Source: Phytophthora hibernalis (lineage: Eukaryota > Oomycota > Peronosporomycetes > Peronosporales > Peronosporaceae). From it: a stretch of DNA of 64,000 bases. The translations under genes were made by a program, and so were the position numbers. Positions 45,587 through 55,706 of this stretch are shown here, piece by piece. Within the stretch, counting starts at the first letter, position 1. Each line of letters opens with the position of its first letter. The stretch lies in NCBI GenBank assembly GCA_012656075.1, contig JAAKBF010000035.1, positions 496,001-560,000 on the forward strand, in the 5' to 3' direction. The notes below the pieces were generated by a model. That model saw only the letters and a program-made list of their open reading frames with translations, searched no databases and had not been told where the DNA came from.

Positions 45587-46977
45587 AAAGGTGTAGTAGG
45601 ACCACTTACAAAGGGAGGGAGGGGGCGGGGAGCACGAGCAGGAGACCGACGACGAGCGAGGCCCATGAGCAGGTCGCGGCCGCCATGATCAGGACGACTA
45701 GCGGCGTCACGAGCAGACCCACTACGGGCAAATCGCCACCGCGAGCTTCTAGTGCTTCATGACCGCTGGTGCGCACTTGTAGCTCGCCAGTCCTCATGCT
45801 TGTAGACGACGCCGCGGATACCGCGCCGCTAGAAGTAGCACGGCCAGCACCTGCACCAACCGCCACCAACCAACTACATGTACTGTATCGCTACTAGAAT
45901 TTTGCCAAAACTCGTGATAAATATTTGAAGTGTTATTGTAAAATCCAGGATAGGAAGTGTTATTGTAAAAATCGGAATAGACAATTGCCCGGCATACAAA
46001 CAAAAATGATCCGGCATAGCCTATCCCGATTCAGCGTACCCGCTTTTGGCGGCTGTCGGTATTACGGGCAATTACAACGTGACTTTGAGGTGGAACTGAC
46101 CCTGCTACGAGAAATCCTCCCACACGAAGCTTTGTACATCGCGACAACATGTACACGTTGCAAGGAGGACGACCCATCACAGCAGCAAATGACATCAGGA
46201 AATGAGTGTGCTGGCGTACTGCACACGTCTCAGAAACCTGCAGTCTATATGTTTTGTATTGTGGGTCCCGAGCACTGCTCGGGACCACTGGTCCAAATTT
46301 GGCCGTTTTTTGTTTATTTCCCGGAATAGCCCTTTCCGGACTCGGCAGTGTGAACGCTCTGCTCCGGCGACATCTCCGGCATAGGATATTCCGAAGCTGC
46401 CAGTGTAAACCCCCATTATATGGTACATGTACATCCCGGTACAGCACACTGTCGCCCTAATTACTAATAAAATACTATTATACTTCGTAGTACTAATATT
46501 TACGGTGTGGCTCTCCCTTGTTTTGAAGGCAGTGCTTACAGGTACCGGTACGGTGCCGATATCGTAAAACTAACGTTATGTTACTTGTCAACACATCGTC
46601 GAATCTGATGTGGTCTTTTAAGGTAGTATTGGGCATGCCGGTGACTATTAATACATGTTGATGCGGTACATCATGCACTACATGTGCACGGTGATACATG
46701 TTGATGCGGTGCAAGATGGTATTGCCGATCAATGCATCGCCTTGGATACATGTACAGTATTAATACCGGTACCGGTACATGTACTTCACCGCATCTCCGT
46801 GATGGGATCTTGTTGTGACGATACATGTGCAAGAGTCGTTGCCAACGAGCTGACTTAGTTTCATCCGTCAACATTGTTGATGCGGTGCAACTTGCACTGC
46901 CAGGTGCTGCATCGTTGAACTGCGCCTCCGTGATGGTGTTTTGTTGACAACTACCAAATTTTCGGTGCTCTCAAAAG
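45587..46977. other. intergenic stretch with scattered short repeats
   Basis: No gene was recognised. Between 46640 and 46900 the motif TACATGTTGATGCGGT occurs twice (about 46651 and 46695), and the shorter TTGATGCGGTGCAA recurs near 46695 and 46875. ACATGTAC palindromes are frequent. An imperfect repeat, AAGTGTTATTGTAAAA, occurs twice near 45926 and 45956. These may be promoter-proximal repeats of the peptidase gene at 46978 or transposon debris. Confidence 0.4.
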
Positions 46978-48777
46978 ATGAAACTCTACCAAGTCATTGC
47001 TCCGGCGATGATATTCGCACAAGCAGCCGCTGTGTCTAGCATTTCCTCGACGAGTGACTTGAACGGATGGTACCCTTGCTCCGATTACACGTTCTCTGGT
47101 GGTGGTAGCTCGCTGGAGGATGCCGAATGTGCAGTCCGCTGTGCTACCCTGGCATCTGTGAAACCCCAGCGTCGGTGAATCCAAAGGTCGACATTTTCTT
47201 CAAGCATTTGCCCGCTACGGTAGGCGACCCTAGCACTGCTTCCAATGTTTGGCTGCTTCAGGGTGGTCCTGGTTACTCTTCTACTGATCGTAAGTTGGTG
47301 TATCGTTTTGGAAAACCGAGGATGGTAAGATTAAAAACAAAGGTTAACTTGCGTGTCGTTTGTAGTGGAGTCCTCCATGGTGACACTGCATTCCAAGCTA
47401 GAAGGAACAGTGAACGTGTATACGATGGATCATCGCGGCACTGGCCGCAGTACGCGGCTGGATTGTGTGGCAGCACAAGTCAGGACGACAGGTTCTCCCT
47501 TTGGCATCGCAATTGATCCATCCGTGGTGGCCACGTGTGCTGAAGATCTGCACAAAAGTATGGTGACCTTGCGTCGTTCTCAGTGACAACCGCTGCTACG
47601 GACCTTGCAACGTTTATTTCGACGTATTCGAACGGCGCCAACACCACTGTGTACAGTGTGAGCTACGGCACCATTTTGGTGGAACGCCTGATGCACCTCG
47701 CTCCTCCTGCGGTGACTGGGTACGTTCTGGACGGAGTCGCAACGAATTCTGGAGCTGCCGCGGACGAGTCCCTATTCATGTCCGAGTGGGACGTCAACTT
47801 TGATGAAGTGGGCGATGCTTTCTTGGCGCTTTGTGAGGAAGACAGCGAGTGCAAGATGCATTTTGAATCGAAAAGTCTCAACGATACCCTTGAGGACTTG
47901 ATTCTCCAGCTCGACAACGACCCAAACTCGACCTGTGCTGCGCTCCTGAACGATATGACAGAAGAAGTCGACAATCCCCGTCAACAACCCTGCGGTCCGC
48001 CTTGGGTTTCGTGCTACAGGATGCTTATCTTCGATCGCTCATTCCACCGGTTGTTCACAGGCTCAACCGCTGTGCTGACGAGGACATCAGCGTGTTGGCC
48101 CAATTCATCTTGAGTGTCGCCTCCTATACCTCCATTAAGACCCAAGACGATGCGTTTAGATCCGACCTGCTGTACGACCTCATCATTTTCTCGGAGAAGT
48201 GGGAGTCGCCTTCTCCATTCGCGTCCGAGATGGAGGCACGTTTTCAGAACACGAAAATCTGTTTCGAGAGTCAAGCATCGACAATCCCGCTGTACTGCGC
48301 CTTCACAAAGAAACCTCGCCAGCATGCGAGGAACTGGGCGTCGGTACCTACGACGCTGAGGGTATCGTGTACAAGCGAGACCAGTACTGGAACAAGACAA
48401 CGACGATCCCAAGTCAGGCCAGCGTCCTTCTTCTCAGCGGAAAGCTGGATCCCCAGACGTCGCACAAGTTTGCCGAGTACCTACTGAATGTACTTGACGG
48501 TGAGAATAAGGAGCTTGTCGCCTTCGACTACTCCCCGCACGGCACAGTCATGGCGACTCGGATGGTTGCAGGCGATTTGGCGAGCGAAACATGCGGCATG
48601 AAAGTGCTGGCGTCGTACGTGCGCAACAGCGGAGACCTGAAACTCATGGACAAATCGTGTGTGGGTAAAATGCCTGCGTTCAACCTCACGGTACCGGAGG
48701 ATTATCTGCACATATTCTTGAGCACGGACGATGCGTACAATGGCGCGTTCAATTTGAGCCTCATGAATTCGAACTAA
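46978..48777 (+). CDS. secreted alpha/beta-hydrolase peptidase (S33/TAP-like), two exons, frameshifted
   Basis: The start at 46978 gives a signal-like N-terminus (MKLYQVIAPAMIFAQAAA), then, across a frame break near 47130, PLCYPGIC and WLLQGGPGYSS (oxyanion region). A 76-nt intron (47290-47365, GTAAGT...TTTGTAG) joins to VESSMVTLHSKLEGTVNVYTMDHRGTGRS. Nucleophile serine lies in YSVSYGT (about 47660). The TAP-like C-terminal half carries LLLSGKLDPQTS (Asp) and YSPHGT (His). Frame breaks at A4 47554-47557 and T4 48241-48244 would each be closed by one extra base; another lies near 47990. The likely role is an extracellular prolyl- or tripeptidyl-type peptidase. Confidence 0.75.
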
Positions 48778-49048
48778 GCAGACGACCATCATCACTCCAA
48801 CGACGAGTAGACTCTATTGCGTAGATAGACAACATTTCTGGAGGTCACCAAGGTAGAACCTCCCACCAACTGCAGCTTCGGTCATTAAATAAAATGCTAG
48901 AAATCTCAAAATTTGTGACAAATGGCATGCGAGATCTTTGAGAGCTTTAGGTCGTGGCATTCTCATTGATTGTTTAAGACCATGACTTCTGCAATGCTCA
49001 TGTCAAATACTGTAGTAAGTCGCTACATGTAGCTACGTGTGTAGAAGC

Positions 49049-49792
49049 TCACAGCTCGTCACGTGGGAGGTTCAGCTGCGGCGACTGCCGTAGATTGTCT
49101 TCAGAATACAGAGCTTCTTCGCGCTGTTCAAGCAGCGTGAGGCGCTCGTCCAGGATGGCTGAAATGGCAGCTCGAAGTGGGGCCGTACTCTCGGGTGTGG
49201 CTAGCAGCTGCCGGAGTTGCTTCGTGGGCATAATTTGCAGCTCGTCGATTGTCAATGTCTTGGTCACTTTTTCGACGGTAGGCTGCTGCGTGGACTCCAC
49301 TTGGTTTTTCTCTACATCCTCGACGTGCTGTGCGATCTCACCCTCATTGTCACCGTCTCCTTCACGTTCCCACTTCTCAAAGAGTTTACGGCGACGTTGA
49401 CGTCTCTCCTCCACCATCTGCACCCAGAAGCTCTCGATGGCGTCCTCATCCATTTCAGGGAACTCATCAATAGCAATGCTGCATGTAGCGTTGAAGCTTC
49501 CTTCAGCTCGTTCTTCAACACGTGGCTTGCTCTCCAGCACCATCATATCGAAGTCCTCCACGTCCCTCTTACTCCGGAAATACGGCGACGCCAATGCCAC
49601 CTGCAAGTGGATGACATAGTGGAAATCTCCCAACTTCGCTCCGAAGTATCAACAAACGCATCAGTAATCTTATTAACCCCACCAAAATGCCCCAAAGCCC
49701 AGCACCTCCGTTGCTGCTGCATGTATTTTGGCCAGAGACAGCGTCGTGTAGATCCCCGAGTCCGACAGCGCTCGAAGCTGATCCAATGCAAA
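49049..49792 (-). CDS. uncharacterised acidic coiled-coil protein, 3' exons
   Basis: No family was recognised. The best-supported part is 49640-49049: DFHYVIHLQVALASPYF, DVEDFDMMVLESKPR, an acidic segment (IDEFPEMDEDAIESFWVQM), a highly charged helix (EERRQRRRKLFEKWEREGDGD) and a C-terminal helical part (TIDELQIMPTKQLRQLL ... LPRDEL). Upstream, LRALSDSGIYTTLSLAKIHAAA and HFGGVNKITDAFVDTS probably belong to the same protein, joined by one or two frame breaks near 49690 and 49630. The acceptor TTTGTAG lies just upstream of 49792. Earlier exons were not identified. The final DEL might act as an ER-retention-like ending but this is weak. Confidence 0.5.
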
Positions 49793-50767
49793 CTACAACC
49801 CACGTAATCATTGCAACAACCAATTAGCATCTTTTTGCACGGCACAGAACAATGTTGACATTGCCGCTGAAGAGCTGGTACATTGGCAGCTTTGGAGATG
49901 ACAGTGTCGCTTGGCGACTGGGGAGTGCGGACAGTGGAGAAGTACGATCGAGGCGCAATGGAAGCTTCGGCGTTGATTCTGGCGTTGCAAATTGCGATTG
50001 CTACGATGCAGAAGTGCAGACAACGCTGCAGCACGCGGGGAACAGTGGTCAAAGACATGGTTATCAAGGAAATGAAACACGACGTCAAAAGATCGCTTAC
50101 GTCTGGCATTAATTTTTCTCGGATTAGTGACCATGAAAGCGAGATGTATTTTGGGCTAAAACCCAAAATTCAGGCAAGTGACAGAATCCGTGCTTTTATT
50201 TGATTTCTGCGTACTTTGTACACATATCGAATCAAACAGACTGCTAATTAATGACAACAAACGTGGTTGTGGTCCAGGTTATAATTCGCTATTTGTGTGC
50301 TCGCTTCAACCCAAGTTGTGCTGCTCACGAAATTCCAGCAACCAGAACGAATAAAATCCGAGGATGCAATCTCTGGATAAAATCCAGAGAACAGTTGGAC
50401 AATTGCATGTACGTTCTATGTCATTGCAGTCCCGCAAAAATGTTTGGGCTATGTACTGTAGTCCGTAGCTTCAACGTGATTGCTTCAGAAACTTGAGCTT
50501 CAACTTCACGCGATGAGTAACCCAAATAAAAAACAAATAAAACCCAAAAACGAGCAGGACAACTTGCAAATGTACGCATCAATTCCATTAGCTTGTGTCG
50601 CCGGCAACCGACGTTGCCACAAACACATGTACTCAACAACTACTGGTACCTTACATGCCTGTCTCTCAAGGCAGCGGCTTCAATTCACGCTGCTCAGGCC
50701 TTCATTCGGTCTCGCTTGTTAAATATACTCGTCACCACCACAGGCGACATGGTTGAACTCCATCTGG

Positions 50768-52607
50768 CTAGTCATCTCGGCGAAGTCCGGTGGACCACTC
50801 GCTGCTCTGCTGCAGTGATGCCCAGAAGACCCGCTCGAGGTGGCTCAGCTGGTACAGTGCCTGGCGCTTGGCTTCCGGATCGCACTTGCCGGCGGCGATG
50901 CGGTACCAATGATACTTGCGTACGTAGCCCACAAACTTCTTGCTGATGCGCATCGGGTGGCACACCAGGACTTCCGACAGGAACTTGCGCAACGATACAT
51001 TGCCATGCAAGGGCAGATAGCCCGACTTGAATGCCTCGATCATTGCCTTGGCGTAGTTTTCCTCCTCCACCGACCACCGCCCGCTGCGGACCGTGCCGTG
51101 CTGCGAATAATCTGACCGCTTCAACACACGCTGGGTTGGCTTCTTGGGTGTGTTAACGTTCCGTCTGGTGGGGCTTTGTCGGATGAGGTTCGAGTTGGCA
51201 ATGGTGTCCGTCACGTCCAGCAGATCAGATGAAGAAGCATGGGACTCATTGTTCATGATCGACTTCAGGCTAAGCGGATTGAACGACTCGGCACGTGCGA
51301 TCACCGGCTCATCTTCGTCGTTACGAGGACTGTCTCCCAGGCTGGTAACGCGCATCGTCCTGCACTGCAGGTCGGCGGCAATGAATCTCCGCGTGGACAC
51401 GTTCAGTGGAAGCACTATCTCTCCATTGTTGATGGCCTGAATCAACGCCTGTTCATACTCTTCTTCATCAGGGGACCAACGACCCTGCTTCATCACGGCA
51501 TGGACGTCAACTCCGGTCAACTCAGCGGCGTCCTCGCTGCTCGATCGGCACTTGTTGGGGTTGTACGCAACAGCTGGAGACGCCCCACCTGCGGCCCCGT
51601 TCTCGCTGAGGCAAATGTCCGTCGGGAACTTGCCAGTGGTTAGTACTGTGTCCCAGACAGACACTCCGGCGTAAGTTGTCTGTCCACGGTCGCCCGGTGA
51701 GTTTGATCCGGTACTACTGGGGCTTTCAACTTCGGTGGTTGGCACATAAGATGTAGTTTGCTGGTGATAAAGCTGTGTTTGAGACTGCTGTTGTGTAGAA
51801 GCAGACGGGTAGATCATGGATTGGCGAGGCATGTGGCCCAGCAAACTGTACGAGGCCTGCACATCCAGGCCGACGTCCGAGCCGATACGGGCTCGCTTGG
51901 GCGTCGCTGAGGTCTCCAGCGGATAACCGCCCATGGCGTGCATGATGGAAGGCAGCTGTAGTGTCTGCGGGAGTTCGCGCTTGAGGGGCTGGAGCGAGAG
52001 TAGAGCGGCGAAGTCTCGGTCATTGACGGACTCACTTGCTCGGCAGCTTCGAGCAGAGGGGTCAAGCCAAGCTGCAAAATATCACAAGAGGTAACCACAA
52101 GGTGAGATTTCAAGTGCAACCACTACCTTTTGATAACACACATCGACGAGATGCGGTTCCCGTACAAATTTGGTGCAAACCTACCTTGGCGATCTCTGGT
52201 TGCGTGAAGAAGGAGGAGGGCGACGAAGGCGAACGTGTGGTCGGTCCATACGGAGACTGCATGGTGGACTCACTTGGCACTTCAGTTTTGACGGGAACTG
52301 GCGGCGCGGAATGGTACCCGACGGCGGACCGCGTGTCGTCGTAGCCACGGCCTGTTTCTCGCCCGGCCCCGATTGGGATCCGTAGTTTGGGCAACTCCAC
52401 TGAAGACGTCAAGGGCGCAAACGGAGATTGCCGAACGGCCGTCGACTGTAGCAACGGCGTCGGCGAGGAAGAGTGCATGAGGCGGACAGAGTCTGGTGGT
52501 GGTGAGCTTTTTCGGCTGGTGGTGAACTGCTGATACAAGCGGCCCGAGCTCCGCGACGCTGAATCGAAAATGAAAGGGCCGGGACGACGACGAGCGCGGT
52601 GTGGCAA
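50768..52607 (-). CDS. two-module RWSxEEE protein, putative DNA-binding regulator (two exons)
   Basis: Exon 1 (to 52185) is Ser/Pro-rich (QQFTTSRKSSPPPDSVRL, MHSSSPTPLLQS). A 113-nt intron (52072-52184, GTAGGT...TTTTGCAG) leads to exon 2. After a frame break near 52030 the long frame to 50768 begins QLPSIMHAMGGYPLE and contains a TPKRARIG nuclear-type signal. Two related modules follow: GRWSPDEEEYEQALIQAINN...NVSTRRFIAADLQC and GRWSVEEENYAKAMIEAFKS...NVSLRKFLSEVLVCHPMRISKKFVG. Proteins with this SANT/Myb-like module are common in stramenopiles. The first in-frame ATG is 52478, but coding-like sequence extends to at least 52607 and possibly to an ATG at 52702 in another frame. Confidence 0.65.
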
Positions 52608-52702
52608 ACGGGGCGGCGCACAACTTCAACGCGACCAGCTGGCTCGGTATTCTTATAAAGAAGGGTGCTTTTCAAGCGCTGGTGGCGGCATTCACCGGAC
52701 AT

Positions 52703-54484
52703 TGCCGTAGTTATTCCTCCTTGTAATTCCTGTTCAAAATGTAGATATCGCTACTAGAAGGTAACAATGTATGTTTTAGACAAAAAGAGGAGACCTGCAA
52801 GACTTTCTCCTGCGCAGAGAACGTCGTACGGTACGCTCGGACTTCAACAACCGACGCTGAAGTTCAAGGCTGCCCTTTCCCACACGAACTGAAGGGCAAA
52901 GACCGGGCGACAAACCCAAAAAGAACCCGAACTTCGCCGAACGGGCCGAAGCGTTCGCTAGGCGGCCGGCCACCTAGGTGCTGCTGGCAGGCCAGGTATG
53001 GCTGTATGCTGGCATTGCTGCTACGATGCTGCTTGCTTTGACAGTCCGTAGGATGTGTTGGCTCGTGTGCAGGTCCCCAGATGCGAAGGATGGCGTTCAC
53101 GCTCGGGTCCGCTGCGATTTGTTAAACACAAGTGACAGTCAGCAAACTTCAGAAAACGCCTCACTGCTAGATTGCGCGGCCCGCGTGGCAAACAAATGCT
53201 GCTGCCGAAGCGCAGAGCTCCGGAAACTGGTACCCGAGACTTCGGGCTTCGCCTTGCAGGGTCAATGTGGTTCCAGGCCGGTGTCGCCGGGAAAGCGTGG
53301 CATCAACGACAAGGTGGCGTGGTTGAGGTGCAACGACTGCTTGCAGTTGTGGCGCGCCCCTCCCGTCGCTCGACATCGGGGTCAACAAGTTCAACGACAA
53401 CAAGTTCAACGATGGGGGCACTTCGCACTTCAGCCTTGGTCGTGGCACGACTCGTGCAGCGTGCAGCATGTCCGGGCAGCAGATGGCCGTGGCTCCGGCA
53501 TCATTTTGCTGCATGCAAGACGTGCTGCATGCAAGACGTGCTGCTGATGGCGTGCTGCCGTATTCGTCGACCACGCGCTGGCAAATGTTCGCCAATGGCT
53601 TGCTCGGTGCATACACAACGTTACAGATGTTTTTGGTGCTGACTCCACTGTTTACTACACCCCACCGAGCTGCTGCCGTTATCATCACTTGCTGACGGCA
53701 CGGCACGCTGCCTGTGTCGTGGCCGACTTGGCGCGGCATGAACAGCGCTGCTGGGCGGCACGATCCACAATCTCATGCCAAATGCCAAACGCTAAATGCT
53801 ATGGGACCGGACGAAGTGCTCTGCTGCATGCTCTGCTGCAATTTCCCAGAGGTGCATGCCGGTTGAAGCTTTGCCGTTGAACTTGCAGTCCGGTGGTGGG
53901 CAGCATCCCGCTGTCTTCTTGGGTCGCTCGTCGGGTTTTGCGGTGCTCCGATTCTGAAGTGCGCACCTATTCGTGAATGCCATCCTGGGTGCAGTCGTTT
54001 GACGGGAAAATGACAGAATCCGTGGTGGTTTCAAATGACATGCAGAAAGCGTGGATACAGTGGGCATGATTGCCAACCACACGTTCCCGGTCACCAACAT
54101 CTCGAAGTGTGTGCCTATATTTCTCGAATTAGGCGAGCAGATTCATGCTACGAAATACTCCGGTCTTGCCTCCGGTCTTGCGTCCCGAGGTCTCTCCACC
54201 AAGTTTGATGACCGCTAGGATATGTCCACAGTCTCGTACGTGTTTTCATCTGAATTGTAGTGAGCAAGCTGCTGTACTTCCCGAGTACGCTAAACAATCA
54301 CGTCTGTTCCATTTGTCCACAACGCCCTCAAATCAACTCCGATCACCACGGATTCTGTCATTGTCATTGAAAGCGCAAAAATCAATCGCGGGAATGTAGG
54401 TAAACGACTGAATTGGGATACTAGTCCTATCTAAATTAAACTATTACGCATATAGCACGAATAAACGAGTGTCTGATCCACGCT
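52703..54484. other. GC-rich stretch without a recognisable gene
   Basis: Long open frames on both strands here lack any recognisable domain and look like composition effects. Short local repeats occur: CAACAAGTTCAACGA twice near 53383-53411 and TGCATGCAAGACGTGCTG twice near 53512-53545. Nothing else can be supported. Confidence 0.4.
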
Positions 54485-55085
54485 ATGACCTCAACCGCCG
54501 CCAACACCGTCTCCCAACTCCCACGCGCCTCCGCCCAGGTGTCCGGCGGCATCTTCCTGCACTACATCGACATAGGGGATCCGTCAGCTCCACGAGTGTC
54601 CCCATCGTGCTGCTGCACGGCTGGCCGGACGTCGGCTTCGGTTGGTGGGTGCGCGCTACTTATCTCCAGTCTCTATATCTGACGACTCGAAGAGTATTCA
54701 AACTCATCGTGCTCTGATGTCTGTTTGGCAGCATCAACTCGCGTCGCTGGCAGCCAAGTACCGCGTCATCGTGCCAGGTTAGCGAGACCCTGCTACAAGT
54801 CGCCGGGACTACTATCTAAGCACCCTTGTATATCCAACATGAGCAGACATGTGTGGCTTCGGACAGAGCTCAGCTCCTGCGGAAGCGTCGGCGTACGGCT
54901 CCAAGAATGTCACGTCCGACTTGGCGAAGCTGCTTGGTGTGTCGAGAGTCGTAGCAACAGTGAAACGGTGGAGAGATCCTGACTTAACCTCATGCTTCGT
55001 GATCAGACTTCCTGCAGATCGGTAAGGCTGTTTTCATCGGTCACGATAGTAGTATGACATGGAACATTACGCCGGCAGTTTTTTT
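54485..55085 (+). pseudogene. epoxide-hydrolase-like alpha/beta hydrolase, truncated
   Basis: Exon 1 (54485-54648) encodes GIFLHYIDIGDPSAP and, after one frame break in a C4 run near 54600, VLLHGWPDVGFGWW (the HGxP oxyanion motif). GT-AG introns at 54649-54731 and 54778-54846 join it to HQLASLAAKYRVIVP and MCGFGQSSAPAEASAYG, then NVTSDLAKLL. A third intron probably spans 54937-55017. The last recognisable piece is KAVFIGHD, the nucleophile elbow with Asp at 55045-55047. The lid and the acid/His half of the family are absent, and similarity ends near 55085. The virus-like region starts within the next 250 bp, so the gene was probably cut by that insertion or a linked rearrangement. Confidence 0.65.
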
Positions 55086-55301
55086 CCTTACCGTAATTTA
55101 CCACCAAGAACATTCCTGGAACCTTCTTTCAGACCAGCTGCCATTTTGACGACGCAACCTCTCGACCACCTGAGAGCGAAAGCTACGTCTTTTCGATCTT
55201 AGGGTGGTTTCAGATCAGCTCGACCACTGAGATCTAACAACAGTTGGTTTCGTCTGAATTTCAGAATTAATTTATTTTTCTCAAAAAAGTTAACACCCTA
55301 T

Positions 55302-55311
55302 GTATATAGAT
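55302..55311 (+). promoter_or_regulatory. viral TATATAGAT motif before the twin-GKYKG gene
   Basis: TATATAGATA ends 16 bp before the ATG at 55328. The same core stands before the capsid and ATPase genes, which suggests a shared viral promoter element. Confidence 0.5.
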
Positions 55312-55327
55312 ACACATAACTGATAAC

Positions 55328-55636
55328 ATGTCGAACGAACTAACCTTTGGAAAATACAAGGGCACGCCGATCGAAGAAGTATTCACTTCCGATCCTGGTT
55401 ATTGTCGCTGGATGCACAACCAACCAAGTCTCAATATTACTGAGGATATCAAGATTTTCCTTCACTCCAAGTTTCTTAGCAATGATAATTCGTATATGAT
55501 GAGTTGGGGCAAGTACAAGGGGAAGACGCTGAAGCAAATTAGTCGCATCGACTCTAATTATATCGATTGGCTCCGTAAGAATCCATTCGTAATTGAGAAA
55601 TGCTCTAAGCTTGTCGAAGCTTTACAGATTAAGTAA
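55328..55636 (+). CDS. small protein with two GKYKG (exonuclease X C-terminal-like) repeats
   Basis: 102 aa. Two copies of one short module: LTFGKYKGTPIEEVFTSDPG-YCRWM (residues about 5-29) and MSWGKYKGKTLKQISRIDSNYIDWL (about 58-82). This (F/W)GKYKGxxxxxI...DxxYxxWL pattern is the small domain attached to the C-terminus of bacterial exodeoxyribonuclease X and present alone in many phage and giant-virus proteins (DUF3820-like). A role in nucleic-acid binding is plausible, but no catalytic residues are present. It is the leftmost gene of the viral region, just behind a TATATAGATA motif. Confidence 0.6.
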   Translation: MSNELTFGKYKGTPIEEVFTSDPGYCRWMHNQPSLNITEDIKIFLHSKFLSNDNSYMMSWGKYKGKTLKQISRIDSNYIDWLRKNPFVIEKCSKLVEALQIK

Positions 55637-55706
55637 AAGAATATTTTTTAATCAGAAGCACATCTCAAATGGTTAGCTGATCACCATTAGGATACTCAGT
55701 TTTTTC

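Noticed and set aside
45606..45869. Minus-strand open frame rich in Ala/Val/Ser (MVAVGAGAGRATSSG...)
   Set aside because: Low-complexity composition directly beside the Tc1 element end; no motif and no sign of a gene boundary.
46640..46900. Recurring TTGATGCGGT motifs considered as a CRISPR-like or satellite array
   Set aside because: Only two or three irregularly spaced copies, no constant spacer length, and a eukaryotic context.
49883..50203. Plus-strand open frame of 106 codons (MAALEMTVSLGDWG...)
   Set aside because: Hydrophilic and plausible in composition, but it overlaps the likely upstream exons of the minus-strand gene ending at 49049, has no recognisable domain and no splice or promoter support.
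52978..53739. Long overlapping open frames on both strands
   Set aside because: GC-rich with local repeats; none shows a domain, and open frames on opposite strands over the same bases point to a composition effect.
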